Below are positions 8,276 through 14,806 of a DNA stretch of 36,335 nt, one piece after another. The stretch's first letter is position 1; each line of letters opens with the position of its first letter. A program made the position numbers and the translations under genes. The notes under the pieces were generated by a model that saw only the letters and a program-made list of their open reading frames with translations, did no database searches and was not told where the DNA came from. This stretch comes from Fulvivirga imtechensis AK7 (lineage in GTDB: Bacteria; Bacteroidota; Bacteroidia; Cytophagales; Cyclobacteriaceae), in the NCBI RefSeq assembly GCF_000331535.1, contig NZ_AMZN01000036.1, positions 1 to 36,335 of the forward strand. The letters are read 5' to 3'.

Positions 8276-8797
8276 TTAGTGTATTGAAGTAATTCTATTG
8301 AACTGAGAAACCATGGACTCTGATATTTCCAGAACAGGGGTGTTTTTTTGTATTTCAAGACGAAACAAGGTTCTAAGTGCGTGATCCAACCTCATAAACT
8401 CTGTGGCCCTGGAAGCAGAAAGAGCTGAACGCATTTTTTTATAATGGCTTCTCCGAACTTTTGCAAGCACGCAGTCATTTTCAAGAAGTGCATCATAAAG
8501 CATGACTTTGTCGGATTCTTTCAACTCACCGACATACCCGGTTTGCAATTCCATGATCTGGAGGTACTCCACTTCAAGATCTTCAATAGCCTGCTGATAA
8601 TCATCGTACACAGGCCAAAAGGCCATCCTTTCCGTCTCCGTCAACTGCATATGTAAATATATTACCTTCCTTTGCTCTGCCTTCCAAAGGTTGTACGTTG
8701 TTCTTGCAGAGCTATCGTCTACCTGCGCTCTACCTGTCAGAAAAGCAACCATAAGACTACATGCGATAGTGGGTATTTTAAGATTTTGCATAACCAT
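8276..8797 (-). CDS. Exported CpxP/Spy-like helical protein, paralogue B
   Basis: The 173-aa product has a signal peptide (IACSLMVAFLTGRAQ, ending near residue 25); initiation could be at residue 1 or at the second ATG two codons later. The mature region aligns along its whole length with paralogue A, including LHMQLTETERMAFWPVYDDY, ELKESDKVMLYDALLEN and RATEFMRLDHALR, with a better-preserved FWPVY motif. It is helical with no catalytic motif. The last codons lie in repeat-like sequence, so the natural C terminus may have been altered. The gene lies just downstream of the truncated rtcB fragment on the same strand. Confidence 0.7.
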   Translation of the reverse strand: MVMQNLKIPTIACSLMVAFLTGRAQVDDSSARTTYNLWKAEQRKVIYLHMQLTETERMAFWPVYDDYQQAIEDLEVEYLQIMELQTGYVGELKESDKVMLYDALLENDCVLAKVRRSHYKKMRSALSASRATEFMRLDHALRTLFRLEIQKNTPVLEISESMVSQFNRITSIH

Positions 8798-8869
8798 AAT
8801 TTTATACCTTTCAATTTACATCTTACAGGCACCAGGGCGAATGACGAATGTTATTAAAAACGGAGACTT

Positions 8870-9204
8870 TCTGTCGAGATGAGACCGAAGCAGACGGACG
8901 CCACAATTAATATCATACCCAATCCCCCCGGGAGATATAGCTCCCCCGGGCCACTCGGTAGCTGCTACCCCTCCGATCGGAAAACCATAACCTTCATGAA
9001 CATCAGGCATCGCCATAGCAGCCTTGCAAATACCCGGTAGCGTGGCACATTTGTCAACTGTTGCAGGGACTTGTCGTTTCCTATCTCCGCCAGCAGTCTC
9101 TCAGAGGCATATACATGAGCGGGGACCACCATCCCTTTCCTCACAGTTTTAGGTAGTTCCCATAGATAGTCGTTTATCTTTATCAACTGGTCTTTCAGTT
9201 CCAT
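8870..9204 (-). pseudogene. rtcB: Truncated, frameshifted rtcB
   Basis: RtcB is the GTP-dependent 3'-phosphate RNA ligase, normally about 470 aa. Only about the first 110 codons remain. The first frame (from ATG 9204) gives an RtcB N terminus (LWELPKTVRKGMVVPAHVYA). A one-base deletion in the GTGGCCACG-type sequence near 9044-9046 then shifts the frame, and the second frame continues with the hallmark [14 protein letters not shown] and [16 protein letters not shown]. Restoring one base would give NVATLPGI, which fits the family. Homology stops around 8870 and unrelated sequence follows, so the catalytic C-terminal part is gone. It starts 3 bp beyond the archease stop, the usual partner arrangement. 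Confidence 0.9.
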
Positions 9205-9207
9205 TTT

Positions 9208-9620
9208 CTATATATCAAATACAACAATAGTCTCCAATTGCCCCAGGTCATTCGCCTGCATCTGAGCCTCGTAGTATGTAACTGCCTTAACGTCTTCATC
9301 AAATGATTTCACCCTGATGCCTTCCACCTCTCCATTAAGCTCAGTATCCGTTAACTGCTTTATCTGTAATGTGGAGAATACAGCCTTGCATATGTGTGTT
9401 AGGGTAAGGATCTCGTTGAGGAAATCTACCAGAAGGGTTGTAATATTTGATGAGCTTACTCGTATGATTTTTTTTTACATTCGGCTTCTGAGAGTCATAC
9501 ACTTTTTTTCAAAATAAATCCCATGCCCTCCAACCCGGCCTTAAACAATTCCTGTTTGGCAGGGGCTCTCAACCGCATGCGAATATCAGCGGTGTGTGGC
9601 AGGTACTGTATCGTTCTCAT
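9208..9620 (-). pseudogene. Archease pseudogene with two homopolymer frameshifts
   Basis: Archease is the activating partner of RtcB (about 140 aa). The region encodes a full-length archease only if two shifts are allowed. From ATG 9620 the first frame reads YLPHTADIRMRL, the family's opening motif. It is interrupted at a run of seven T (9503-9509 on the plus strand). The middle piece encodes VYDSQKPNVK. A second shift follows at a run of nine T (9468-9476). The last frame encodes IIRVSSSNITTLLVDFLNEI and ends LETIVVFDI before the TAG at 9208-9210. Coding similarity over the whole length is clear, so this is a relatively recent inactivation or, less likely, sequencing error in homopolymers. 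rtcB follows 3 bp later. Confidence 0.88.
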
Positions 9621-9653
9621 TGTGGAAGGCTAATGGTAAGCGTATAAAGTAAG

Positions 9654-9676
9654 AAGGCGGATGTTCAATCCGCCTT
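9654..9676 (-). terminator. Intrinsic terminator-like hairpin of RNA copy 1
   Basis: AAGGCGGAT (9654-9662) pairs perfectly with ATCCGCCTT (9668-9676) around a 5-base loop. On the minus strand it is followed by a moderately U-rich TTCTTACTTTATA. It lies between the RNA unit and the archease ATG at 9620, so it could attenuate the operon. Confidence 0.6.
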
Positions 9677-9838
9677 CCGATAACATAGTTTAGTGCCTTT
9701 TGCAGCGGTTATTCTATATTACCTGCACAACCAAGACCTTAGCAGCCAAGATGCTGTTTTTACTACAGCCAATCGGATATGTAGTTTAGTGCCTGTTAAA
9801 ACACCTATATCTATTATCCTCACCTACTCGACTAAATA

Positions 9839-9980
9839 GCGTCTCTAAGAAAACGTCAATTTCTGCGTTATGCTCGTCCCAAAAAATGCTCACGTACCCC
9901 AGTACGCTCCGCTTTTTGGTACTTCGCAAGCCTTGATCTCGCCGTTTTCTTAAAGCCACATAGAGTTTTCTTACAAACAC
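9839..9980 (-). mobile_element. Complete TANNTA element inside RNA copy 1
   Basis: This 142-bp non-coding element is inverted relative to the copies at 14016 and 17945. It is bounded by GCGTCTCTAAGAAAAC and GTTTTCTTACAAACAC and flanked by a perfect 6-bp duplication TAAATA (9833-9838 and 9981-9986). It carries the internal hairpin region with gtacgctccgc and the inner tandem copy of the terminal sequence. No reading frame of note. The structured RNA alignment resumes on both sides, showing that it inserted into a pre-existing unit. Confidence 0.88.
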
Positions 9981-10008
9981 TAAATAAGAATTTGGCTATG
10001 TTTCGATA

Positions 10009-10016
10009 TAAAGATA
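10009..10016 (-). promoter_or_regulatory. Candidate -7 box for RNA copy 1
   Basis: The minus-strand sequence TATCTTTA matches the Bacteroidota -7 consensus TAnnTTTG at all but the last position. It sits in a GTGTATCTTTATA block conserved in copy 2. No good -33 TTTG was found. Confidence 0.3.
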
Positions 10017-10218
10017 CACTTTGGCGGGCTCGGTTGGCGGTGATGAGGATCACTGATCAGTAAGAGTTTTATCATATAGGTGGCGGGCCGTAAGCCGCAA
10101 GCTTTAAGGGATTAAGCGGAAAATCTGTGAAGTCCTGGCATTTAAAATACTATAAATTATCAGCATCCTGAAATTTTCGGAGAGGAACAGAAAATAATGG
10201 ACAACTGTACGGGACTAC

Positions 10219-10284
10219 CGCTTTTTGGCACTTCGTCCCGCCCTTTGGCGGGAACGTTTTCTTAAAGCCGCTTAGAGTTTTCTT
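10219..10284 (-). mobile_element. Truncated TANNTA element
   Basis: Sixty-six bases match the element interior and inner left end (cgctttttggcacttcgtcc through gagttttctt) of the 17945-18088 copy with about one mismatch. Both outer ends are missing and no target duplication remains. Confidence 0.75.
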
Positions 10285-10307
10285 CGATATAAAATGCTCA
10301 AAAAGGG

Positions 10308-10443
10308 CAGTCATCCTATTCCGAAGGCTTTAAGGCTTTCGGGAGAAGGATCTTCCTAAGTTGTTGGTAGTATACTTGAATTTAGTAAGATTCTTCGTGC
10401 CTCCCCGAGGCAAGTTAGGCAAGTTCGGGACAGGAAGAATGAC
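10308..10443. repeat. Palindromic intergenic repeat with GTCAT-type ends
   Basis: The segment begins gcagtcatcctattcc and ends ggaagaatgacc, which are imperfect inverted ends. Inside is a stem of about 16 bp centred near 10333 (ATCCT, TTCCGAAG with CTTTCGG, AGGAT) and a second hairpin at gtgcctccccgaggcaag. A degraded partial copy is at 8147-8275. Short palindromic repeats with GTCATTC-like ends are, from memory, common between genes in Bacteroidota. Confidence 0.5.
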
Positions 10444-10542
10444 CTTAAAAAGAGGTTTTTAGGTTATTTTTGGATATGAATACAATTTTTATCGGTTCTA
10501 CTATATCGAACTCACGTTATATTAGTCTATTAGCTCGATAGC

Positions 10543-10567
10543 AAAAAAAGGCGGAGCTACGTCCGCC
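10543..10567 (-). terminator. Intrinsic terminator of RNA copy 2
   Basis: GGCGGA (10550-10555) pairs with TCCGCC (10562-10567) around a 6-base loop. The minus-strand transcript then has seven consecutive U (10549-10543). This is a textbook rho-independent terminator. Confidence 0.8.
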
Positions 10568-10753
10568 TTCCGGACAACATAGTTTAGTACCTTTTGAAGC
10601 AGTTATTCTATGTCGTCCTACATAACCAAAACCTTTCGACTAAGCAACTGCTTTTGCTGCAGTCAGTCGGACGGAATAGTTTCATACCTGTTACAGTACA
10701 TATATCTATTATCCTGTTTACCTCAATCTCTTAGACTTTGACTATGTTTGGTA

Positions 10754-10761
10754 TAAAGATA
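10754..10761 (-). promoter_or_regulatory. Candidate -7 box for RNA copy 2
   Basis: TATCTTTA on the minus strand is one base from TAnnTTTG and is conserved in copy 1 in the same position. The -33 element is not clear, so this is tentative. Confidence 0.3.
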
Positions 10762-10816
10762 CACAATATAACACTATTTTACCGATGACGGAAGTCACAA
10801 ATTAATGAGGATTTTA

Positions 10817-11683
10817 TCATTTGGGCAGTTCGTTTTCTACCTCTATATAAGTTCTTCTGTCCATGGTAATGTTTAGTCGTTTCATCATTTCACCAGGGTC
10901 AAATCCCTCCTTCCTGTATGCTGTCTGCACAACTTCCTTTGCGTTGTTCAGTGCTGCTTCACTCTCCCATTTGGCCACAGTTAGGTATATCCGATTTCCG
11001 TTATTGTCAGTATTTTTACAAACAGCATCTTCAACAAAGCCAGGTAGTTTTCGGATCAACTTTCTGTTTGCATTCATTCTTCCCACAAATTCGGCCTCTG
11101 CATCTGCAGGCACCAAAAATTTATCAATAAAAACCACCTGCTCCCGGTCGATTTTCTTTTCTATTAAGCTCAAGTCCGGAACAATCCCAATTTGCTGCAA
11201 AAAAGTTAACCTGTCTACCTGTACCTCTGAGCTAATGATCCTGTTGTCTCTAAATTGATAAATGGCTACACTATTTATCGAAATGGTTTTACCAGTAGGC
11301 TCAATATTCAGATACGACCCGGTATGGGTCCCGTATATCTGCAATTTGGCAAAAGCCATATTACCCTCACCTGCCATTGTCTCTATTTGCCATTGGATAT
11401 CCGGTATAGTGCTGATAATGTCTATGGCAGGCGCCTTGAATGCCTCAACTCCTTTTTGCCCGTTTATTCCCATATAATCATCGGCTATAATATTGTTCAG
11501 CAATTCAAAATCCCTTTTATTCAGTGATTGAGTGTTGAGTTTTTCAATCAGTTCTTTGTTCTCCCTGACAGTGTATGCAGTGGTCTCCATATTTTTTCGG
11601 TTTTTATAGGTTTGATTTTTTTTCTGGGCGTTTAATGGTCCAGTAGCGACCAGTATTACCAGTAACAGATGTACTCGTTTCAT
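10817..11683 (-). CDS. Exported SnoaL-like (ester cyclase) protein with C-terminal ABM-like domain
   Basis: The 288-aa product has a signal peptide (HLLLVILVATGPLNAQ). Residues about 38-165 look like an NTF2/SnoaL-type cone fold (ELLNNIIADDYMGINGQKG, then IYGTHTGSYLNIEPTGK). Residues about 185-280 resemble an antibiotic biosynthesis monooxygenase-like dimeric alpha/beta-barrel (ADAEAEFVGRMNANRKLIRK, LPGFVEDAVC, VAKWESEAAL). The two-domain combination and export make the substrate unclear; no cofactor motif is visible. It is preceded on the same strand by an AraC-type regulator with a 70-bp gap, so co-regulation is likely. Structured RNA copy 2 begins about 55 bp beyond its stop. Confidence 0.7.
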   Translation of the reverse strand: MKRVHLLLVILVATGPLNAQKKNQTYKNRKNMETTAYTVRENKELIEKLNTQSLNKRDFELLNNIIADDYMGINGQKGVEAFKAPAIDIISTIPDIQWQIETMAGEGNMAFAKLQIYGTHTGSYLNIEPTGKTISINSVAIYQFRDNRIISSEVQVDRLTFLQQIGIVPDLSLIEKKIDREQVVFIDKFLVPADAEAEFVGRMNANRKLIRKLPGFVEDAVCKNTDNNGNRIYLTVAKWESEAALNNAKEVVQTAYRKEGFDPGEMMKRLNITMDRRTYIEVENELPK

Positions 11684-11753
11684 TTTTTGTTGAAAGTTTG
11701 TTTGCTACAAAACTGTCAACAGCAAGAATGAAACTCTTGTAAAAAATCATTGA

Positions 11754-12527
11754 TCACCAATAAACGGGTGCCTTGGCAAATTCAGTGGGAGTTTGACCTG
11801 TGTATAGTCTAAAATCTTTGTTGAAATGTGCCTGATCGAAATATCCGGCATCAATAGCTACTTCGGCAAGGCTCTTTTCTTTGAGCCTTGAACGGACTAC
11901 GGATTGCATTTTTATAAGGTAGGAAAACTGTTTAGGAGAAACACCAACAACACGCCTAAAGCGCTTTTCGAAGGGATCGAGACTTATGTTGAGTGAAGCA
12001 GCCAGTAGCCGTATCCTCACCCTACCTCCTGCAGCACGCATATGCGCCAGAGCAGTCATAATCAATGGGTCACCCTGCTCATGATGCAATTTGGAGGTCA
12101 AAAAACTTTCGATCAGGTTTATCCTCTGATAGTTGCAGGAAGCATCTGCTAACCGCTCTTCTATAAATGATGTATCACTATAGCCAGTCAAATGCATAAG
12201 AGATATGCTGTCTTCAAACAACTCGTGAAGTGGCTCCTTAATAAATGCCCGGGCGCCTGCTTCCTTAAATTTCACCAGTACATTACCACTGCCATCTAAA
12301 TAGTTGATGAGTCGCGCTGACTTTCGCATGCCTGTAACCACAGATGGGGTGAGTACATTCTTCACTCCATTTGCCGTGTAGCTGACATGCCCCTTATACC
12401 TGAAAGCTACAACCAATGAAGTACCCGGAAACACACGGTTCGATACCTCTTCAGAACATTCGATAACCACATATCTATCAATAAAAGGAGCCAGTCCTGC
12501 AGAAGGTGTGTAGGTTTGTATTGTCAT
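11754..12527 (-). CDS. AraC family transcriptional regulator
   Basis: The 257-aa protein has the C-terminal AraC/XylS double helix-turn-helix (about 165-255), including VRIRLLAASLNISLDPFEKR, FRRVVGVSPKQF and LAEVAIDAGYFDQAHFNKDF followed by GQTPTEF. The N-terminal 150 residues match the DUF6597-like sensor region of AraC proteins that begin with a Pxx-LaPFIdxY signature (SAGLAPFIDRYVV). No ligand can be named. The closest target is the exported SnoaL/ABM gene immediately downstream in the same direction. It is divergent from the PAQR gene. Confidence 0.85.
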   Translation of the reverse strand: MTIQTYTPSAGLAPFIDRYVVIECSEEVSNRVFPGTSLVVAFRYKGHVSYTANGVKNVLTPSVVTGMRKSARLINYLDGSGNVLVKFKEAGARAFIKEPLHELFEDSISLMHLTGYSDTSFIEERLADASCNYQRINLIESFLTSKLHHEQGDPLIMTALAHMRAAGGRVRIRLLAASLNISLDPFEKRFRRVVGVSPKQFSYLIKMQSVVRSRLKEKSLAEVAIDAGYFDQAHFNKDFRLYTGQTPTEFAKAPVYW

Positions 12528-12685
12528 GTTCTAATAGCTACACAAATGTGTACGTGCAGAGGCTTAATTGGTTTTGCAGTTGTGAAAGAGAGGAAGCTCA
12601 ACATGATCATGATCATATTTCTAAAGTTGCTAACTTTTTATCTTTAACGCAGCTTGTTATATCAAAAAGAACGTTAAAGAAAAGT

Positions 12686-13327
12686 ATGAATTGTAAAAAT
12701 GACAGTCCCGGAGATCAAAAAGAGGAAGTTATCAATGCTGTAACCCATGGCATTGGCACCTGTCTTGCTATGGCAGGATTGGTGATCCTTATTATTCTTG
12801 CCGTTTCAAAAGGCACAACCTGGCATGTGGTAAGCTTCTCTGTATTCGGGGCTACTATGGTGCTGTTGTACCTGGTGTCTACACTTTACCATAGCTTCAC
12901 CAGCGAAAAGTTAAAAAATCTATTCAGAAAATTTGACCATATGGCTATTTTCCTGCTAATCGCCGGTACATATACCCCATTTTGCCTTTCTTTACCGACA
13001 GGACTTCTCAGATGGATCATACTTGGTACAGTCTGGGGTTGTACCTTGTTGGGAATAATACTTAAGGTCTTTTTTACCGGCAAAAAAGACCTGCTGTCGA
13101 CTATTCTTTATCTTGCTTTAGGATGGCTGGCCATTATAGTTATGAAACCTTTGTATGATTATATGTCACTTGAGGGCTTCTCCTTCTTAATAGCCGGGGG
13201 GATATTTTATACCTTAGGCACCATCTTTTATGTGAAGCATCAGATCAGGTATAACCACGGTATCTGGCACCTTTTTGTGCTATCAGGTACTACTTTCCAT
13301 TTCTTCTCGATATTGACGCTGTTGTAG
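12686..13327 (+). CDS. PAQR/hemolysin III family membrane protein
   Basis: Starting at ATG 12686 gives 213 aa; the frame is open from 12506, but that extension is charged and not family-like. Seven hydrophobic segments are visible. Signatures include EVINAVTHGIGTCLAMAGL near the start, VSTLYHSF, FDHMAIFLLIAGTYTPF, and the C-terminal HGIWHLFVLSGTTFHFFSIL with the HxxxH zinc ligands. These match the bacterial HlyIII/YqfA group of PAQR proteins. The haemolysin name is historical; the likely role is in membrane lipid homeostasis. It is monocistronic with no clear terminator; a low-complexity tract follows. Confidence 0.9.
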   Translation: MNCKNDSPGDQKEEVINAVTHGIGTCLAMAGLVILIILAVSKGTTWHVVSFSVFGATMVLLYLVSTLYHSFTSEKLKNLFRKFDHMAIFLLIAGTYTPFCLSLPTGLLRWIILGTVWGCTLLGIILKVFFTGKKDLLSTILYLALGWLAIIVMKPLYDYMSLEGFSFLIAGGIFYTLGTIFYVKHQIRYNHGIWHLFVLSGTTFHFFSILTLL

Positions 13328-13329
13328 GT

Positions 13330-13400
13330 TGTTGGTGGCTGGTCTGGCTGCTGGTTTCTGGCTGCTGGTTTCTGGTTTCTGGTTTCTGGTGGCTGGTTTC
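13330..13400. repeat. Short tandem (ggtttct/ggctgct) repeat
   Basis: Imperfect 7-mer repeats such as tggtttc and tggctgc run directly after the PAQR stop codon. This is microsatellite-like DNA. A second simple stretch of aactgtga words follows at about 13428-13450. No gene is supported here. Confidence 0.7.
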
Positions 13401-13500
13401 TGGTTACAACTTTAAATGAACATACGAACAACTGTGAACTGTGAACTGCGAATTGCAAACTAAGACCAGGCTTTGTTCTTTTTGTCCCATGCTCATATTT

Positions 13501-13563
13501 TTTGCGTTGCCTGGAACAAAAATAACTGCAACTTATACGACACAGTACACTTAACTCAACACT
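13501..13563 (+). repeat. 63-bp direct repeat, copy 2
   Basis: Near-identical to 8081-8143 with two adjacent differences. The minus-strand gene at 13551-14006 ends inside it, so its last few codons and stop come from the repeat. Confidence 0.85.
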
Positions 13564-14006
13564 AGTTCCAACTGCCTGCCCTCTTTGCCGGCTTTTTTAT
13601 CCATTACCGCTCCTATCAGGGTGCCTATTCCCATGCCTATGGGCAACCCCAGGGAAAAGAAAGCAATATTATCAAGCATCAGGCCATACACCATCCCCAA
13701 TGGCAGGCCAAATGCCGACATACCCAGGACCATCCACAAATTGCGGTAGTGATTTTTCGGAACGGTTTTCAGTTCTTTTTCAAGGTGATTAAGAATCCGC
13801 TTTTGAGAAGACCTTACTATTCTCAACAAATGCTGTTCATTACCTGCAAAAGAATTGATCTGCCGGATATCTCTGTTGATCGAGGTTATGATCTCTGTTG
13901 ACAATTCTCTCTTTCTAAGCACCTCCAGAAGTTTTTCAAATTGTAGGCATTGTTTGTTTAATTTTCCACTACCGAAGTTTTTCCTTTCCAGGTTGTCTAT
14001 AACCAT
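13551..14006 (-). CDS. Small membrane protein of unknown function
   Basis: The 151-aa protein has a charged, helical N-terminal 95 residues and two close transmembrane segments (MVLGMSAFGLPLGMVYGLML and IAFFSLGLPIGMGIGTLIGA), both glycine-rich. I do not recognise the family. The C-terminal LVLS and stop codon lie in a dispersed repeat, so the original end may be slightly different. A complete TANNTA element starts 9 bp upstream of its ATG, which must place the element in the promoter or 5' UTR. Confidence 0.6.
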   Translation of the reverse strand: MVIDNLERKNFGSGKLNKQCLQFEKLLEVLRKRELSTEIITSINRDIRQINSFAGNEQHLLRIVRSSQKRILNHLEKELKTVPKNHYRNLWMVLGMSAFGLPLGMVYGLMLDNIAFFSLGLPIGMGIGTLIGAVMDKKAGKEGRQLELVLS

Positions 14007-14452
14007 TTGTATTTAATGTCTATAAGAAAACTCTAAGTGTCTCTAAGAAAACGTTAGGGTCAAGGCTTGCGAAGGGCCAAAAAGCGGAGCGTACTGAGGT
14101 ACGTGAGCATTTTTAACGCAGACATTGGCGTTTTCTTAGAGACACTATTTAATAATTTTATTTGATGTTGCTAAAATCAGGGTTCAATTTAAACAAAATC
14201 AATGTAGCGAATAAATGATAGGTGGTTAGCGGTCTTATTTTATGAGTGAAGGCAATTTATCAAAAACAGAGGAGTTCTCTGTTCCCAATTTGTCGCTTAA
14301 CAGTTTCCTTTCATACTGACGGGTCAAAGTCGTCTGACACGGGTTGGGTTCGCGGTTTGTAGCTGAAGTTGTCATTTCGTTGATACGGATTACTATTCTT
14401 CCTGGGGGAGCAATAACTTCCCGCTTCCGTTACGGTTTTCCAACTCTTTCCT
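14007..14452. other. Intergenic region
   Basis: The first third is the element at 14016-14145. The remaining 300 bp up to the YtxH gene show no convincing reading frame, RNA or repeat. Confidence 0.5.
14016..14145 (+). mobile_element. Complete TANNTA element upstream of a small membrane protein
   Basis: This 130-bp copy begins ATGTCTATAAGAAAAC and ends GTTTTCTTAGAGACAC. It is flanked by perfect TATTTA duplications (14010-14015 and 14146-14151). It shares gcggagcgtactgaggtacg and the right end with the 17945 copy, but lacks the CCCGCC hairpin of that copy. Confidence 0.88.
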
Positions 14453-14698
14453 TCATTCCAACCCATTCACCGCTTCCTGCTGGTGGGTTGCAAGATCAGC
14501 TTTCCAGCTTCTGATCTCCATTTTGAGTTGTTCGAACTTTTCGTCCAGCATCAAGTTCAGCTCATCGGCCAGGCCTTCTCCCTTTTCGCTGATGTACCTT
14601 TCGGTATCAGATTCTTTTTCAGAGGCAAACAATGCTCCTATAACCGCACCGGCAGCCATTCCTGCCAATACCCCCAATAACGCTCTTCCGGTTCTCAT
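14453..14698 (-). CDS. YtxH domain protein
   Basis: The 81-aa product opens with a single membrane segment of the YtxH type (ALLGVLAGMAAGAVIGALFA) followed by ASEKE and a charged helical tail predicted to be coiled coil. YtxH proteins are small stress-related membrane proteins of unknown mechanism. Length and motif fit the Bacteroidota members well. Confidence 0.8.
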   Translation of the reverse strand: MRTGRALLGVLAGMAAGAVIGALFASEKESDTERYISEKGEGLADELNLMLDEKFEQLKMEIRSWKADLATHQQEAVNGLE

Positions 14699-14806
14699 AA
14701 CTGTTAATGTTTAGTGTTCTTAGTTCTAAAGCTATCACTTTGGATCTCATAGTAAAGTGATCTTCATCATAGATCCCGGATGATTTTTGTTGGCAGAACA
14801 ACAACC

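Larger units (their letters stand above)
9654..10016 (-). ncRNA. Structured RNA copy 1, upstream of archease-rtcB, interrupted by an element
   Basis: On the minus strand this unit aligns with 10543-10761 after removing the element at 9839-9980. Conserved blocks include AGGATAATAGATATA, AAACTA and CTAAACTATGTT. Hairpin one pairs GCTGT with ACAGC (9753-9757 with 9765-9769). Hairpin two pairs GGTAATATAG with CTATGTTATC (9714-9723 with 9679-9688), 10 of 10 with G.U. The unit ends in a terminator-like hairpin 33 nt before the archease ATG, as a leader or attenuator would. Compared with copy 2, both hairpins show compensatory changes, which supports an RNA rather than a DNA role. The family is not recognised. 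The insertion probably disrupts the 5' part of this copy. Confidence 0.6.
10543..10761 (-). ncRNA. Structured RNA copy 2 (intact)
   Basis: This uninterrupted copy would give a minus-strand transcript of roughly 200 nt. Hairpin one pairs CGACT with AGTCG (10637-10641 with 10665-10669) and ACTGC with GCAGT (10647-10651 with 10659-10663) around a short A-rich loop. Hairpin two pairs GGACGACATAG (10608-10618) with CTATGTTGTCC (10572-10582), 11 of 11 with one G.U. The same strand segment could instead pair with CTATTCCGTCC (10669-10679), 9 of 11. A strong intrinsic terminator follows. Against copy 1, A-U/G-C and C-G/U-A swaps occur at paired positions in both helices. The unit begins just beyond the stop of the gene ending at 10817. 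I do not recognise the RNA family. Confidence 0.65.
9621..10816. other. Repeat- and RNA-rich intergenic region
   Basis: No protein gene is supported in these 1.2 kb. The region holds two diverged copies of a structured RNA unit (9654-10016 and 10543-10761, minus strand). A complete TANNTA element (9839-9980) is inserted in the first copy. A partial element lies at 10219-10284, and a palindromic repeat with GTCAT-type ends at about 10308-10443. Confidence 0.7.

Noticed and set aside
9468-9509. Homopolymer indels as pure sequencing error
   Set aside because: Possible for archease alone, but the neighbouring rtcB has a non-homopolymer deletion and a real 3' truncation, so decay is the better reading. 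It is not excluded without reads.
10543-10761. tmRNA, RNase P, SRP RNA or tRNA identity for the structured unit
   Set aside because: None of their conserved core sequences, a tag reading frame or CCA-type acceptor end could be found.
9621-10816. CRISPR array or phage attachment region
   Set aside because: The repeats are dispersed, inverted and unequal in spacing, with no spacer series and no cas or integrase gene.
13240-13458. 72-aa minus-strand open frame
   Set aside because: It is made of the ggtttct simple repeat and the antisense end of the PAQR gene.
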